A stretch of 64,000 bases of DNA from UBA7960 sp964624065 (GTDB lineage Bacteria; Bacteroidota; Bacteroidia; Bacteroidales; UBA7960), in assembly GCA_964624065.1 (NCBI GenBank), contig CAZUWF010000001.1, positions 124,001 through 188,000 of the forward strand. Reading direction: 5' to 3'. Shown one piece after another: positions 42,871 to 51,547 of the stretch. The notes under the pieces were generated by a model. That model was not told the origin of the DNA. It saw nothing but the letters and a program-made list of their open reading frames with translations, and searched no databases. How positions within the stretch are numbered: position 1 is the stretch's first letter; the number at the start of each line of letters is the position of its first letter. Position numbers and translations under genes: made by a program.

Positions 42871-43488
42871 CTACAACTTAATTCCCATAAAACTCATGAA
42901 GGCAATACCCATGAGGCCGGTGATTATGAAGGTAATCCCGAGGCCGCGCAAGGGTGCCGGAACATTTGAGTACTGGATTTTTTCGCGAATGGCCGCAATA
43001 GCCACGATAGCCAGGAGCCAGCCAACACCGCTACCGAGTCCAAAGACAGTTGCTTCGGCTACATTGCCATAGTTACGTTCAACCATAAATAACGCCCCCC
43101 CGAGTATTGCGCAGTTTACCGCAATCAACGGAAGGAATATACCCAAGGTAGAATAAAGCGCAGGGCTGAATTTTTCTATCACCATCTCCACCAACTGTAC
43201 CATTGCTGCTATGATTGCAATAAACATAATGAAGGTTAGGAAACTTAGGTCAACTGTGGCAAATTGAGGCCCCAACCAGACTAATGCACCCTTGGCCAAC
43301 ACGTAATTTGTGAGCAGATAGTTTATCGGAACAGTTATTCCAAGCACGAAGGTGACCGCCACGCCAAGTCCCACGCTGGTTTTCACGGTACGTGATACCG
43401 CCAGGTAGGAGCACATGCCCAAGAAATAGGCAAAAACCATATTGTCAATAAAGATTGACTTTACAAATATGTTAAGGTATTCTTCCAT
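42871..43488 (-). CDS. nqrE: Na+-NQR subunit E, 205 aa
   Basis: Integral membrane subunit with six helices, homologous to NqrD/RnfA. The Cys in GMCSYLAVS and the Cys in AVNCAILGGALF are those that, together with two in NqrD, hold the intramembrane Fe centre. The end LMGIAFMSFMGIKL is typical. It starts 30 bases after nqrD. Confidence 0.97.
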   Translation of the reverse strand: MEEYLNIFVKSIFIDNMVFAYFLGMCSYLAVSRTVKTSVGLGVAVTFVLGITVPINYLLTNYVLAKGALVWLGPQFATVDLSFLTFIMFIAIIAAMVQLVEMVIEKFSPALYSTLGIFLPLIAVNCAILGGALFMVERNYGNVAEATVFGLGSGVGWLLAIVAIAAIREKIQYSNVPAPLRGLGITFIITGLMGIAFMSFMGIKL

Positions 43489-43518
43489 TTTACCGATTGT
43501 TTTTGCTGATAGACTTAT

Positions 43519-44181
43519 TTAGCTTACATCAACCAATTTGGGATTTCTGGCCCTATGAACCCAAATAATTATCCCTACGGTTATTAGTGCCATTGGCGGC
43601 AATATCATGAAGCCATTGTTTACGTAACCCAAGTCATAGAGAAATTGCGGAACAACTTGAACCCCAAAAAGCGTACCCGACCCAAGAAGCTCCCTAAAGA
43701 ATGCTACCGTAACAATTACGGCAGCGTATCCGGCTGCATTGCCAATCCCGTCGAGAAGGGAAGGCCACGCCTTGTTGCCCATTGCGTATGCCTCAAGGCG
43801 GCCCATAACTATGCAGTTGGTGATTATTAGTCCAACAAAGACCGAAAGTTGGCGGCTAACATCATAAGCGTAGGCTCTCAAAACCTGATCAACCAGGATA
43901 ACCATTGTGGCAATAACGGTAAGTTGAACAATGATTCTTATGCGAGGTGGAATGGTTTTTCTCAAAATGGAAATTATTACGTTAGAAGCACCCGTTACAA
44001 AGAAAACCGCCAAAGCCAGAACCACGGATGGTTTTAATTGCACCGTAACAGCCAACACTGAGCAAATTCCAAGAACCTGCACCGTGATAGGGTTGTCTTG
44101 ACTAAGAGGGTTGCTCAATAATTTACGGTTCTTGGGTGAGAACAATGCCTCTTTTTTGATAGTATTTTTTTCTTGGCTCAT
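43519..44181 (-). CDS. nqrD: Na+-NQR subunit D, 220 aa
   Basis: Integral membrane subunit paired with NqrE. Iron-ligand cysteines lie in LGICSVLAVT and ITNCIVMGRLEAYAM; GAWPSLLDG-type loop (NKAWPSLLDGIGNAAGY) and HRARNPKLV end are family features. Its ATG (44181) overlaps the nqrC stop by one base (TAATG), showing translational coupling. Confidence 0.97.
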   Translation of the reverse strand: MSQEKNTIKKEALFSPKNRKLLSNPLSQDNPITVQVLGICSVLAVTVQLKPSVVLALAVFFVTGASNVIISILRKTIPPRIRIIVQLTVIATMVILVDQVLRAYAYDVSRQLSVFVGLIITNCIVMGRLEAYAMGNKAWPSLLDGIGNAAGYAAVIVTVAFFRELLGSGTLFGVQVVPQFLYDLGYVNNGFMILPPMALITVGIIIWVHRARNPKLVDVS

Positions 44182-44879
44182 TACTTCATCAGTTTTTTAA
44201 AGTACGATTCATACACTTGCAACCCTTGTTTCAGCATTTTGGCGAGGCCATCGCTGGTTATTGTACCACCTGAAATGGCATCAATCCCGTGAAGATCAGA
44301 GGGCGACGCACCCCCCTTGATTACCTTTACGGAGGTAAAATCACCGTTTTGATCAAAAATCTTTTTTCCTACAAACTGCCTTTCAAATGGCCTTGTGGAT
44401 ATTTCGGCCCCCAGGCCGGGAGTCTCGCTGGCGTGGTCAAAGTTGGCACCGCCAATGGTGGTGAAGTCTTTTTCAAAGCTAACGTAACCCCACATTGCAC
44501 CCCAGAGCCCTTGCCCGCGCAAGGGTACTATAACATAATCCTCCCCATGAACACGGGCTTCGAATACCGGTAGCAGCCTTTGCTCCTCTGGCTTCCTGTT
44601 TTCATCCTTGAGGTCAACGAGGAAAGCATTACCTTCTAGCTCTTCCCCCTTGGAGTTAACCACTTTTTGGCCAATAATGAATTCTTCGAAAAGCTTCTCC
44701 ACTTCGGCTTTTTTTGCTTCAACCCCTACCGAGGAAAGGATGTTTTGCATTTTTTCGATTCGAATGTTTTTTTCTTGTAAAGGCCGTAAAAATCCCGATG
44801 CAAGCGATAGGAGCAAGGCCACGGCAACAACCATTACAGAGGCGTAAACAAAAACATACCTGTTGCTAAACATATTCAA
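44181..44879 (-). CDS. nqrC: Na+-NQR subunit C, FMN-carrying, 232 aa
   Basis: One TM helix (about 8-30) and a periplasmic FMN-binding domain. The FMN acceptor region is DAISGGTITSDG (200-211) with Thr206 as the expected attachment site; the usual consensus is SGAT, so a Gly replaces Ala. GLWGAMWGYVSFEKD, GANFDHASETPGLGAEI and FVGKKIFD are normal for the family. ApbE (39426) should add the FMN. Confidence 0.96.
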   Translation of the reverse strand: MNMFSNRYVFVYASVMVVAVALLLSLASGFLRPLQEKNIRIEKMQNILSSVGVEAKKAEVEKLFEEFIIGQKVVNSKGEELEGNAFLVDLKDENRKPEEQRLLPVFEARVHGEDYVIVPLRGQGLWGAMWGYVSFEKDFTTIGGANFDHASETPGLGAEISTRPFERQFVGKKIFDQNGDFTSVKVIKGGASPSDLHGIDAISGGTITSDGLAKMLKQGLQVYESYFKKLMK

Positions 44880-44891
44880 AAATATTTCAGG

Positions 44892-46067
44892 TTAAGACAA
44901 ATTGACTTTTTTCAGCCTATTGAGCCTCCGCCTAATGTTGGCTTCAACAACATAATGGTCAATCAGCGGGGCAAATGTGTTCATAAGTAAAATGGCGAGC
45001 ATCATCCCTTCAGGGTAGCCCGGGTTAAGTACCCTGATGAGTATGGTAATGACCCCAATTAGGAATCCATAAATGTACTTTCCAAATGGAGTTTGGGATG
45101 CCGAAACGGGATCGGTGGCCATAAATACCGTTCCGAATGCAAAGCCTCCCATTACCAAATGGTAGTAGGGTGGTAATGCCATAAAATCATTACCCTCAAC
45201 CGCGAGGAGGTTTATCAACAAACCCATGAATACTCCGCCAGCAACTACCGACAGCATTATGCGAAGGCTACCTATACCCGTGGCAACCAGGATAACCGCG
45301 CCTATAAGTATTGCAAGCGTTGAGGTTTCGCCAATTGAACCAGGTATTGTACCTATGAACATTTCGAATAAAGAGGGTAGGTTATGCATCTCATTGGCCG
45401 CAACCATTGCCAGCGGGGTTGCCCCCGAAAATCCGTCAATAAGTTGTTGACCTTGGGCTAAAGAGGTGTCGATCCACACCTCTCCCGAAAGATTGGCGGG
45501 ATAGGCAAAAAACAAGAAAGCTCTGGCCAACAATGCCGGATTCCAGATGTTCATCCCTGTTCCGCCAAAAACTTCCTTTCCGATCAACAGTGCAAAAACC
45601 GTGGCCAAAAAAACCATCCACAAAGGTGTTGTTACCGGAACTATCAGGGGGATGAGCATACCTGACACGAGGAATCCCTCGTTGACCTCGTGGCCTTTAA
45701 TCTCGGCAATGGTAAATTCTACCGCCAGTCCGCCTGCATAGCTTGCAATGATTATCGGAATAACCCTCCACATTCCATACCAAAACTCGGCAAGCATTGT
45801 GGCCTCTACGCCAATGGCCTTGAAGTGCTGGAAACCAACGTTCCACATCCCGAACAACAATGCTGGCCCCAAGGCTATGATCACGAAAAACATCGAACGT
45901 TTCATGTCAATGCTATCGCGAAGGTGGGTTCCACGCTTAGTTACCGCCCCTTTTACGTAAAAAAAAGTTTGAAAGGCGTCGAAGGTTTGATGAAACCTTT
46001 GAAGCTTGCCACCTTTTTCGAAGTTGGGCTTTACCTTTTCTTCAATAAATCGAATAAATGCTTTCAA
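44892..46067 (-). CDS. nqrB: Na+-NQR subunit B, FMN-carrying membrane subunit, 391 aa
   Basis: About ten TM helices. The covalent-FMN motif DGFSGATPLAM is at 211-221 with Thr217 as acceptor. Other family segments are PLIVPVTTPLWMVFLATVFALLIGKEVFGGTGMNIW and FGTVFMATDPVSASQTPFGK. NqrB is also the riboflavin and quinone subunit. Gene starts 32 bases after nqrA. Confidence 0.97.
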   Translation of the reverse strand: MKAFIRFIEEKVKPNFEKGGKLQRFHQTFDAFQTFFYVKGAVTKRGTHLRDSIDMKRSMFFVIIALGPALLFGMWNVGFQHFKAIGVEATMLAEFWYGMWRVIPIIIASYAGGLAVEFTIAEIKGHEVNEGFLVSGMLIPLIVPVTTPLWMVFLATVFALLIGKEVFGGTGMNIWNPALLARAFLFFAYPANLSGEVWIDTSLAQGQQLIDGFSGATPLAMVAANEMHNLPSLFEMFIGTIPGSIGETSTLAILIGAVILVATGIGSLRIMLSVVAGGVFMGLLINLLAVEGNDFMALPPYYHLVMGGFAFGTVFMATDPVSASQTPFGKYIYGFLIGVITILIRVLNPGYPEGMMLAILLMNTFAPLIDHYVVEANIRRRLNRLKKVNLS

Positions 46068-46099
46068 AACGACTTGATTTATAGTTATTTTTCTGTTGG

Positions 46100-47461
46100 T
46101 TACGCAAATTCTGCCTTTATACTATCCAAACCTTGCCAAATAAGGTCTTGGATGTCAATTTTTGATGGGCAAACGTACTCGCACAGGGCGAAATCCTCAG
46201 GGGCAACCTCGTAAATGCCAAGTTGCTCCATTTTGTCTATATCGTTTACCATTATGGCCTTTAACAATTGCATTGGCATTACGTCCATAGGCAAAACTTT
46301 CTCGTAAACGCCAGTAAACACAAAGGCTCTTTCACCGCTCCTAATGTTTGTGTCGTGGCGGTATTTCTTTCTTGGAAATAAAAAAGAGGGAAAGGTTCGT
46401 GATAAGCTAAAGCGGTGGAAGTTTGGGGCAATCCAACCGAACATTTGTGGCTCAAAACCTTCAGGAATTACCGAAATTTGGTTGTGATAAAAACCAAGGA
46501 ACCCTGAAGGGTTTACCTTTGTGCCAGTTAGAACGTCGCCGCTAATAATCCTTTTGACAATTCCAGGCTCTTCAACTAACTTGCCTTCGGTTATGGAGCT
46601 GACCTGGGCTCCAAGCTTTGTTTTGAAGTACTGGGGCGACCTTACCTCGGAGCCCGAGAGGGCCACAACCCTGGACACGTCGTACTGGCCGGTTTCAAAC
46701 AATCTGCCTATGGTCACAATGTCTTGAATCTCGGCGTACCAAACAACCTCGCCCTTGTTTATGGGGGAGATATGGTGTATCTGAATCCCAACGTTGCCAG
46801 CAGGGTGAGGTCCGGAAAATCGGTGGATCTCTACATTTTTGGCCTCGGTAAAGGCCGTGGAGCACGTGTTGTTGGAATCAATGGAAAGGTGAACCTTGCC
46901 ATCTGTGAGTTTGCACAGTACATCCAACCCCGTTTGGAAGTACTTTTCATTTCCCTCAACTGCAAAATCAAGATCAAGCGAAAGGGGAGAAGTGGAAAAC
47001 GCCGAAACAAAAATGCCTCTAGGCTGATTTTTGGGGTTGGCAATTGCAGAAAAAGGCCTTTGCCTTATGAATGGCCAACAACCGCTTGAAAGCAACTTGT
47101 CAATTATTTCTTGACGCGAAAGGGTTGCGGGGTCGGAGGCACCGTAATCAATGAAACTGTCATTGTCGTCGGCCTTGACCACAACTTCCAAAATCCTCCT
47201 TTTGGCTCCCCTTACAACCTCGTGAAAAACACCGCTTACCGGCGAGGCAAACAATACCTGTTCGTTGAACTTGTCGCAAAATAAGTGGGTGCCGGCCTTA
47301 ACTGGGTCTCCCTCTTTTACCAACATTTTTGGAGTTAATCCGTGAAAATCGATTGGCCTAATGGCATAAAGGACGGCACGGGGAGCAGGGTTCACAATTT
47401 TTTCAGGGCCACCCAACAGTGGAATGTTAAGTCCTTTTCTAATCTTAATGATTTTTGACAT
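46100..47461 (-). CDS. nqrA: Na+-NQR subunit A, 453 aa
   Basis: Peripheral cytoplasmic subunit that contributes to the quinone site. N-terminus KIIKIRKGLNIPLLGGPEK, then GLTPKMLVKEGDPVKAGTHLF, KRRILEVVVKADD, and C-terminal ALCEYVCPSKIDIQDLIWQGLD, all typical. First gene of the nqrABCDEF operon; the ATG at 47461 is the only plausible start. Confidence 0.97.
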   Translation of the reverse strand: MSKIIKIRKGLNIPLLGGPEKIVNPAPRAVLYAIRPIDFHGLTPKMLVKEGDPVKAGTHLFCDKFNEQVLFASPVSGVFHEVVRGAKRRILEVVVKADDNDSFIDYGASDPATLSRQEIIDKLLSSGCWPFIRQRPFSAIANPKNQPRGIFVSAFSTSPLSLDLDFAVEGNEKYFQTGLDVLCKLTDGKVHLSIDSNNTCSTAFTEAKNVEIHRFSGPHPAGNVGIQIHHISPINKGEVVWYAEIQDIVTIGRLFETGQYDVSRVVALSGSEVRSPQYFKTKLGAQVSSITEGKLVEEPGIVKRIISGDVLTGTKVNPSGFLGFYHNQISVIPEGFEPQMFGWIAPNFHRFSLSRTFPSFLFPRKKYRHDTNIRSGERAFVFTGVYEKVLPMDVMPMQLLKAIMVNDIDKMEQLGIYEVAPEDFALCEYVCPSKIDIQDLIWQGLDSIKAEFA

Positions 47462-47492
47462 CGTGCTGGGACTGTTTTTGTTAAATTGGCGT

Positions 47493-47500
47493 CAAAATTA
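47493..47500 (-). promoter_or_regulatory. -7 promoter element of the nqr operon
   Basis: Minus-strand TAATTTTG, exact TAnnTTTG, 32 bases before the nqrA ATG. Confidence 0.55.
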
Positions 47501-47626
47501 TTAAAAAAATCCATATAAAGGTACTCAAATTCCAATGTGGCACGATTATGGCGAAATTTAATGGTATCCCGCTTAGGCCGCGATAAATTTGCCTTGTTTT
47601 TCCTTCTTTCAAAAAAAGGAAAATTC

Positions 47627-47658
47627 TTGGCAACTAATCGTTTTTATTTGTAATTTTG
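47627..47658 (+). promoter_or_regulatory. Promoter of the CAU tRNA (-33 and -7 elements)
   Basis: TTGG at 47627-47630, a 20-base spacer, then TAATTTTG at 47651-47658 (exact TAnnTTTG). This is the best full -33/-7 match in the window. Mature tRNA starts at 47696. Confidence 0.6.
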
Positions 47659-47695
47659 CAACCATTAAAAGAGAGGTGCATTTATTGTCCTTTCG

Positions 47696-47772
47696 GGGCC
47701 CATAGCTCAGTCGGTTAGAGTAGCTGACTCATAATCAGTTGGTCGTAGGTTCAAGTCCTACTGGGCCCACCA
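47696..47772 (+). tRNA. tRNA with CAU anticodon, probably tRNA-Ile2 (otherwise elongator tRNA-Met)
   Basis: 77 bases with encoded CCA (47770-47772). Acceptor GGGCCCA (47696-47702) pairs fully with TGGGCCC (47762-47768). Anticodon loop CTCATAA gives CAU. It is not the initiator, because the anticodon stem lacks the three G-C pairs. The segment after the anticodon stem (TTGGTCG, then GGTTCAAGTCC) follows the enterobacterial tRNA-Ile2 pattern better than elongator tRNA-Met; a lysidine-modified Ile2 would need TilS, also present here. Automated calls usually label it Met. Confidence 0.93.
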
Positions 47773-47778
47773 GCAATT

Positions 47779-47816
47779 AAGAAGCCACCGGCTATGCAGG
47801 TGGCTTCTTGTTTTTT
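47779..47816 (+). terminator. Rho-independent terminator after the CAU tRNA
   Basis: A perfect 11-base stem (AAGAAGCCACC with GGTGGCTTCTT) around a 9-base loop, followed by G and six T. Confidence 0.9.
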
Positions 47817-47906
47817 ATTTAAAGGTCAATTTTGGTTGGGTTTGTCAGAAGTTGTTGGTGCAAACAAATTGCCGCTTGGTTTTGTTGAGATTAATATTAG
47901 TTTAAT

Positions 47907-48506
47907 ATGAAAGGGATATTAATTCTCGCGGCTTACTTAATTGCTGCAAGTTGCTCTTACACCCAAAGAAGTCAATGTATGAAGCCAAAAAACGCGATGG
48001 TGGGACCAAATGACACCGGCGAATATCCTTTTGTTCGCACAGACAATGAATGGAAGGAGCTACTCGCTCCCGAGCAATATCGAGTTTTGCGACAATCGGG
48101 CACGGAGCGGGCGTTTACCGGCAAGTATTACCGTAAAAAAGATCGCGGCATTTACTTTAGTGCTGCCTCCGGCCAACCCCTATTTGTTAGTGAAGCAAAG
48201 TTTGACTCCGGATGTGGCTGGCCTAGCTTTTTCGAGCCCATTGTTGAAGGGGTGATCCTTTACCGTGTTGACAAATCCCACGGGATGGTTCGCATTGAAA
48301 TCATTGATTCATCCAGCGGCTCTCACCTGGGGCACGTTTTTGACGATGGCCCTCCTCCATCCGGGTTGAGATATTGCCTGAACAGCGCCGCAATGGTTTT
48401 CGTGGAGGTTGGCGCGGAATTTCCGCCACTCGTTTCAGATTACTTGGGAAAGTATGCCTCCGAAGAAGAACGGAAAGCAGTTAAGGAGTTTTTAGGGGGT
48501 GAATGA
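47907..48506 (+). CDS. msrB: Peptide methionine-R-sulfoxide reductase MsrB, exported lipoprotein type (199 aa)
   Basis: Reduces methionine-R-sulfoxide in proteins. Catalytic Cys is in RYCLNSAAMVFV, the resolving-side motif is in SGCGWPSFFEP, and GSHLGHVFDDGP is conserved. The zinc-binding CxxC pairs of typical MsrB are absent (GIYFSAASGQPLF where the first pair would sit). A lipoprotein signal (AASC, Cys16) puts it in the periplasm, where DsbD could feed it. The start at ATG 47907 gives this signal. Confidence 0.93.
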   Translation: MKGILILAAYLIAASCSYTQRSQCMKPKNAMVGPNDTGEYPFVRTDNEWKELLAPEQYRVLRQSGTERAFTGKYYRKKDRGIYFSAASGQPLFVSEAKFDSGCGWPSFFEPIVEGVILYRVDKSHGMVRIEIIDSSSGSHLGHVFDDGPPPSGLRYCLNSAAMVFVEVGAEFPPLVSDYLGKYASEEERKAVKEFLGGE

Positions 48507-48655
48507 TGAAATCTGGAAAGGTTTCAAGCCCGAATTACAAAAAAATGAATTTTCAATCTAAAAAAATGGGCAAGGTTGGATCCAAAAAAAAGCAACAATT
48601 TCTTAGCTTTATGCTATTACTCATGCGAGTACCAGAAGTATTACGATCGGTCAAT

Positions 48656-49678
48656 TTACCAATCAGCCAATCTTTTTTCCCACCGCCAGGCTGATTCGAG
48701 CATTTCATCAAGGCCGAGTTTGGCGTTCCAGCCCAAAACTTTGTTGGCTTTTTGACAGTCGGCCCAGACCTTGTCAATGTCGCCGGGGCGACGATTTGTT
48801 ATCGAATATTTTACCTTTAATTTGTTTACCCGTTCAAAGGTTTTTATTACTTCCAACACGCTAAAACCGTTGCCAGTGCCCAGGTTGAAAACGGCTGGGT
48901 TTTCCTCGGCCAACCCATTTTCGAGATATTTGATGGCGCTCACGTGTGCTTCGGCAAGGTCAACAACGTGAATGTAGTCGCGGATTCCGGTGCCATCGGG
49001 AGTATGGTAATCGCTGCCAAAGACTTTTAGTTCGGGGCGTTTGCCGGCCACGGTTTGTGTCAGAAACGGTACTAGGTTATTTGGTGTTCCAAGCGGTAGT
49101 TCGCCAATCAAGGCTGAAGGGTGTGCCCCGATGGGGTTGAAGTAGCGCAACGAAATAGCCTTCAATTTATCACAAGCTGTTTGGTCGGCTATAATTTCTT
49201 CACTTATCCGTTTGGTGTTGCCATAAGGCGATGTTGCTTTTTGCAAGGGGGTATCTTCTGTAACCGGTAGTATGTCGGGCTGGCCGTAAACCGTTGCCGA
49301 GGATGAAAAGACAAGATTTTTGCAACCGTGCTTCTCCATAACCTGCATGAGGGTAATAAGGCCGGTTATGTTGTTTTGGTAGTACAAAAGTGGCAGTTGC
49401 GTTGACTCCCCAACTGCCTTTAGGGCAGCAAAATGAATTGCTCCGAAAATGCCCGGATGATTGTCGAAAACATTGCCCAGGGCTTCCTTGTCGCATACAT
49501 CAACCTCGTAAAATACGGGTGCCACCCCTGTTATCAACTTAATCCTTTCGACCACTTTTTGATTGGAGTTAGAGAGGTTGTCAACCAGAATCACCTCATA
49601 TCCCCGCTCCTGCAGGGCCACGCAAGTGTGCGAGCCAATGTAGCCAGTACCGCCGGTGACCAATACAGTGTTTTTCAT
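48656..49678 (-). CDS. galE: UDP-glucose 4-epimerase
   Basis: Interconverts UDP-glucose and UDP-galactose. NAD-binding GGTGYIGSHTCVALQ, then NLVFSSSATVYGQP, the catalytic YGNTKRISEEI (Tyr and Lys), and LRYFNPIGAHPSALIGE are all normal. Full length at 340 residues. It is a single gene here; the substrate-level tie to manC is sugar-nucleotide supply for surface glycans. The convergent msrB ends about 150 bases away; those bases have no gene. Upstream, 49679-50052 also hold none. Confidence 0.97.
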   Translation of the reverse strand: MKNTVLVTGGTGYIGSHTCVALQERGYEVILVDNLSNSNQKVVERIKLITGVAPVFYEVDVCDKEALGNVFDNHPGIFGAIHFAALKAVGESTQLPLLYYQNNITGLITLMQVMEKHGCKNLVFSSSATVYGQPDILPVTEDTPLQKATSPYGNTKRISEEIIADQTACDKLKAISLRYFNPIGAHPSALIGELPLGTPNNLVPFLTQTVAGKRPELKVFGSDYHTPDGTGIRDYIHVVDLAEAHVSAIKYLENGLAEENPAVFNLGTGNGFSVLEVIKTFERVNKLKVKYSITNRRPGDIDKVWADCQKANKVLGWNAKLGLDEMLESAWRWEKRLADW

Positions 49679-50052
49679 TTCAATATCTTCTAATTTGACA
49701 ATTCTTGATCAACTTTTGCAGTGCTAAAAAAAGGATGGCACATTTGAGGTAAAATTAGCTAAAACACTTCATGAGAGTTTCCTCCAGAGGGCAGCAAGTA
49801 TTGTGAAAAAATAAAGAAGCTGTGGTGCTAACATTGCTCAAAGTTAAACAATAGGTTTCGAAAGGTAAATACCCTTGGTCAACAATTTCCATACTTTCAA
49901 TTTCATTTTTACTAACCTGCAAAAGTTGAGTTTATTATGGTGCATCAAAGGTAAAAACAAAAGCCCTACAATTAATTTTACCATCAATAGAAAAGTGAGA
50001 GGTGATTACTAACTGATCCGCTGGCAATGGTATGTGCCAGCAGATTTTTTCG

Positions 50053-50060
50053 TACCTTTG
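50053..50060 (+). promoter_or_regulatory. -7 promoter element for the TPR gene
   Basis: TACCTTTG, exact TAnnTTTG, 22 bases before the ATG at 50082. It makes the first in-frame ATG at 50034 unlikely as a start. The preceding ~370 bases upstream of the promoter, after galE, have no gene. Confidence 0.5.
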
Positions 50061-50081
50061 CCGCGCAAAAAAAAGTTTTGC

Positions 50082-51536
50082 ATGATGACGGGTTTTACCA
50101 CTCGCAATTACAAGATGAAAGAACAAAGAGACGAAAATTTCCAAATACCATGGCAGGTTAGCAAGTTTGAGGAACTGGAAAATGCCAGCAATTCTATTTA
50201 CTTCGATGTGGACGATTTCGAGGAAATAGTTGACTACTACGTGTCTAGGGGGAACTACACTCGTGCCCTCAGAGTTGCTGATTATGCCCTTAAGCTCCAT
50301 GGCAGTTCCATTCCACTAAGCCTTCGCAAAGCCCAGCTTCTAGCTTCGCTTAATCGTGAGGACAGGGCTCTTGAATTGCTCGAAGGGCTCGAAAAAGTTG
50401 AGTCAGACGAACCTGAAATAATGCTTACCAGGGCTGCCATTTACAGCCAACAGCAAAAGTTTGACTTGGCTATTGAAGAATACAAAAAGGCTTTGAAAAA
50501 CAACTATGATCTTGACTACATCCACGTAAACATCGCCTTCGAGTACCAAAACTTGGGAAATTTTGTCAAAACCCTCGAGCATTTGCAGGCAGCCCTTGAA
50601 ATAAATCCCGACAACGACCTTGCAATTTATGAGGTTGCTTATTGTTTTGATCTACTTTCTCTTACAGATGAGAGCATAGAATTTTTCTTGAACTTCGTCA
50701 ACAAAAATCCTTACAGTATTGAAGCATGGTTCAACCTAGGAGTGAGTTGCATCAACGCCCACCTTTACGAAAAAGCCCTCGAGGCTCTTGGGTTTTCGCT
50801 GGCCATTGACCCCGATCACGAGCCCTCTTGGTTTCACAAAGGTTATGCCCACAGTTTGCTCGGCAATTACGATGAAGCCCTTGATGCATACCACCAGGCA
50901 ATTTCCGAAAACGAATCCGATGGGATGAAGTTTTATTACATTGGAGAGTGTTACGAAAAAAATGGCGATTATCGCAATGCCTCCATAAACTATCACAAGG
51001 CAATAAAGTTAGATCCTGCAATAGTTGATGCTTGGATGGGTATTGGGGTTTGCGAGTTGGAAACCGGAAACACCCAAAAGGCTGTTAGTTACATCGAACG
51101 CGGGTTGGAGTTAGATCCAGACAATCCGGGTTATTTGTGTCTTGCTGGCGATGCCTACCTTGCCGCCGGCCAAACTCAAATGGGGATTGATGCCTTTGAA
51201 AGAGCCATCGTGGCCGATCCCGACGACGAAGAAACTTGGGTTGAATACGGCGAGGCCATTTGGAACTCCGGAAACATTAAGGGAGCAATTGAAGTTGCCA
51301 AAAGGGGCGTTGAACAACTCACCGATAGCTCCACCCTTAAGTACAGGCTCGCGGCATACTTGCTTCTTTCGCAAAAGAAAAGCGAAGGCCAATTGGTACT
51401 TCAAGAAGCCTTGCAAATTGACAAGCAAGGAGTAAAGGAATTGGTCAAGACATTTGCCGCCTTGCTTGATGTTGAAGGGTTTTGGGAGGTGATTGATTTG
51501 ATGGGCGACCAGGAAATAGACTTAGGCTGCAAGTAA
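50082..51536 (+). CDS. Tetratricopeptide repeat protein (484 aa)
   Basis: About ten TPR units with the usual pattern, for example PEIMLTRAAIYSQQQKFDLAIEEYKKAL, DLDYIHVNIAFEYQNLG and EPSWFHKGYAHSLLGNYDEALDAYHQAI, covering nearly the whole length; no signal peptide and no enzyme domain. TPR arrays bind partner proteins; the partner is unknown. Start uncertain: ATG at 50082 (MMTGFTT...) or 50115 (MKEQRDE...). It lies 11 bases before the DUF368 gene, so they are co-transcribed. Confidence 0.9.
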   Translation: MMTGFTTRNYKMKEQRDENFQIPWQVSKFEELENASNSIYFDVDDFEEIVDYYVSRGNYTRALRVADYALKLHGSSIPLSLRKAQLLASLNREDRALELLEGLEKVESDEPEIMLTRAAIYSQQQKFDLAIEEYKKALKNNYDLDYIHVNIAFEYQNLGNFVKTLEHLQAALEINPDNDLAIYEVAYCFDLLSLTDESIEFFLNFVNKNPYSIEAWFNLGVSCINAHLYEKALEALGFSLAIDPDHEPSWFHKGYAHSLLGNYDEALDAYHQAISENESDGMKFYYIGECYEKNGDYRNASINYHKAIKLDPAIVDAWMGIGVCELETGNTQKAVSYIERGLELDPDNPGYLCLAGDAYLAAGQTQMGIDAFERAIVADPDDEETWVEYGEAIWNSGNIKGAIEVAKRGVEQLTDSSTLKYRLAAYLLLSQKKSEGQLVLQEALQIDKQGVKELVKTFAALLDVEGFWEVIDLMGDQEIDLGCK

Positions 51537-51547
51537 AATAATATTTT

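Noticed and set aside
48503..48694. Possible 63 aa gene after msrB
   Set aside because: It overlaps the msrB stop and the 3' end of galE and is very Lys/Ser-rich, as expected from an A/T-rich gap.
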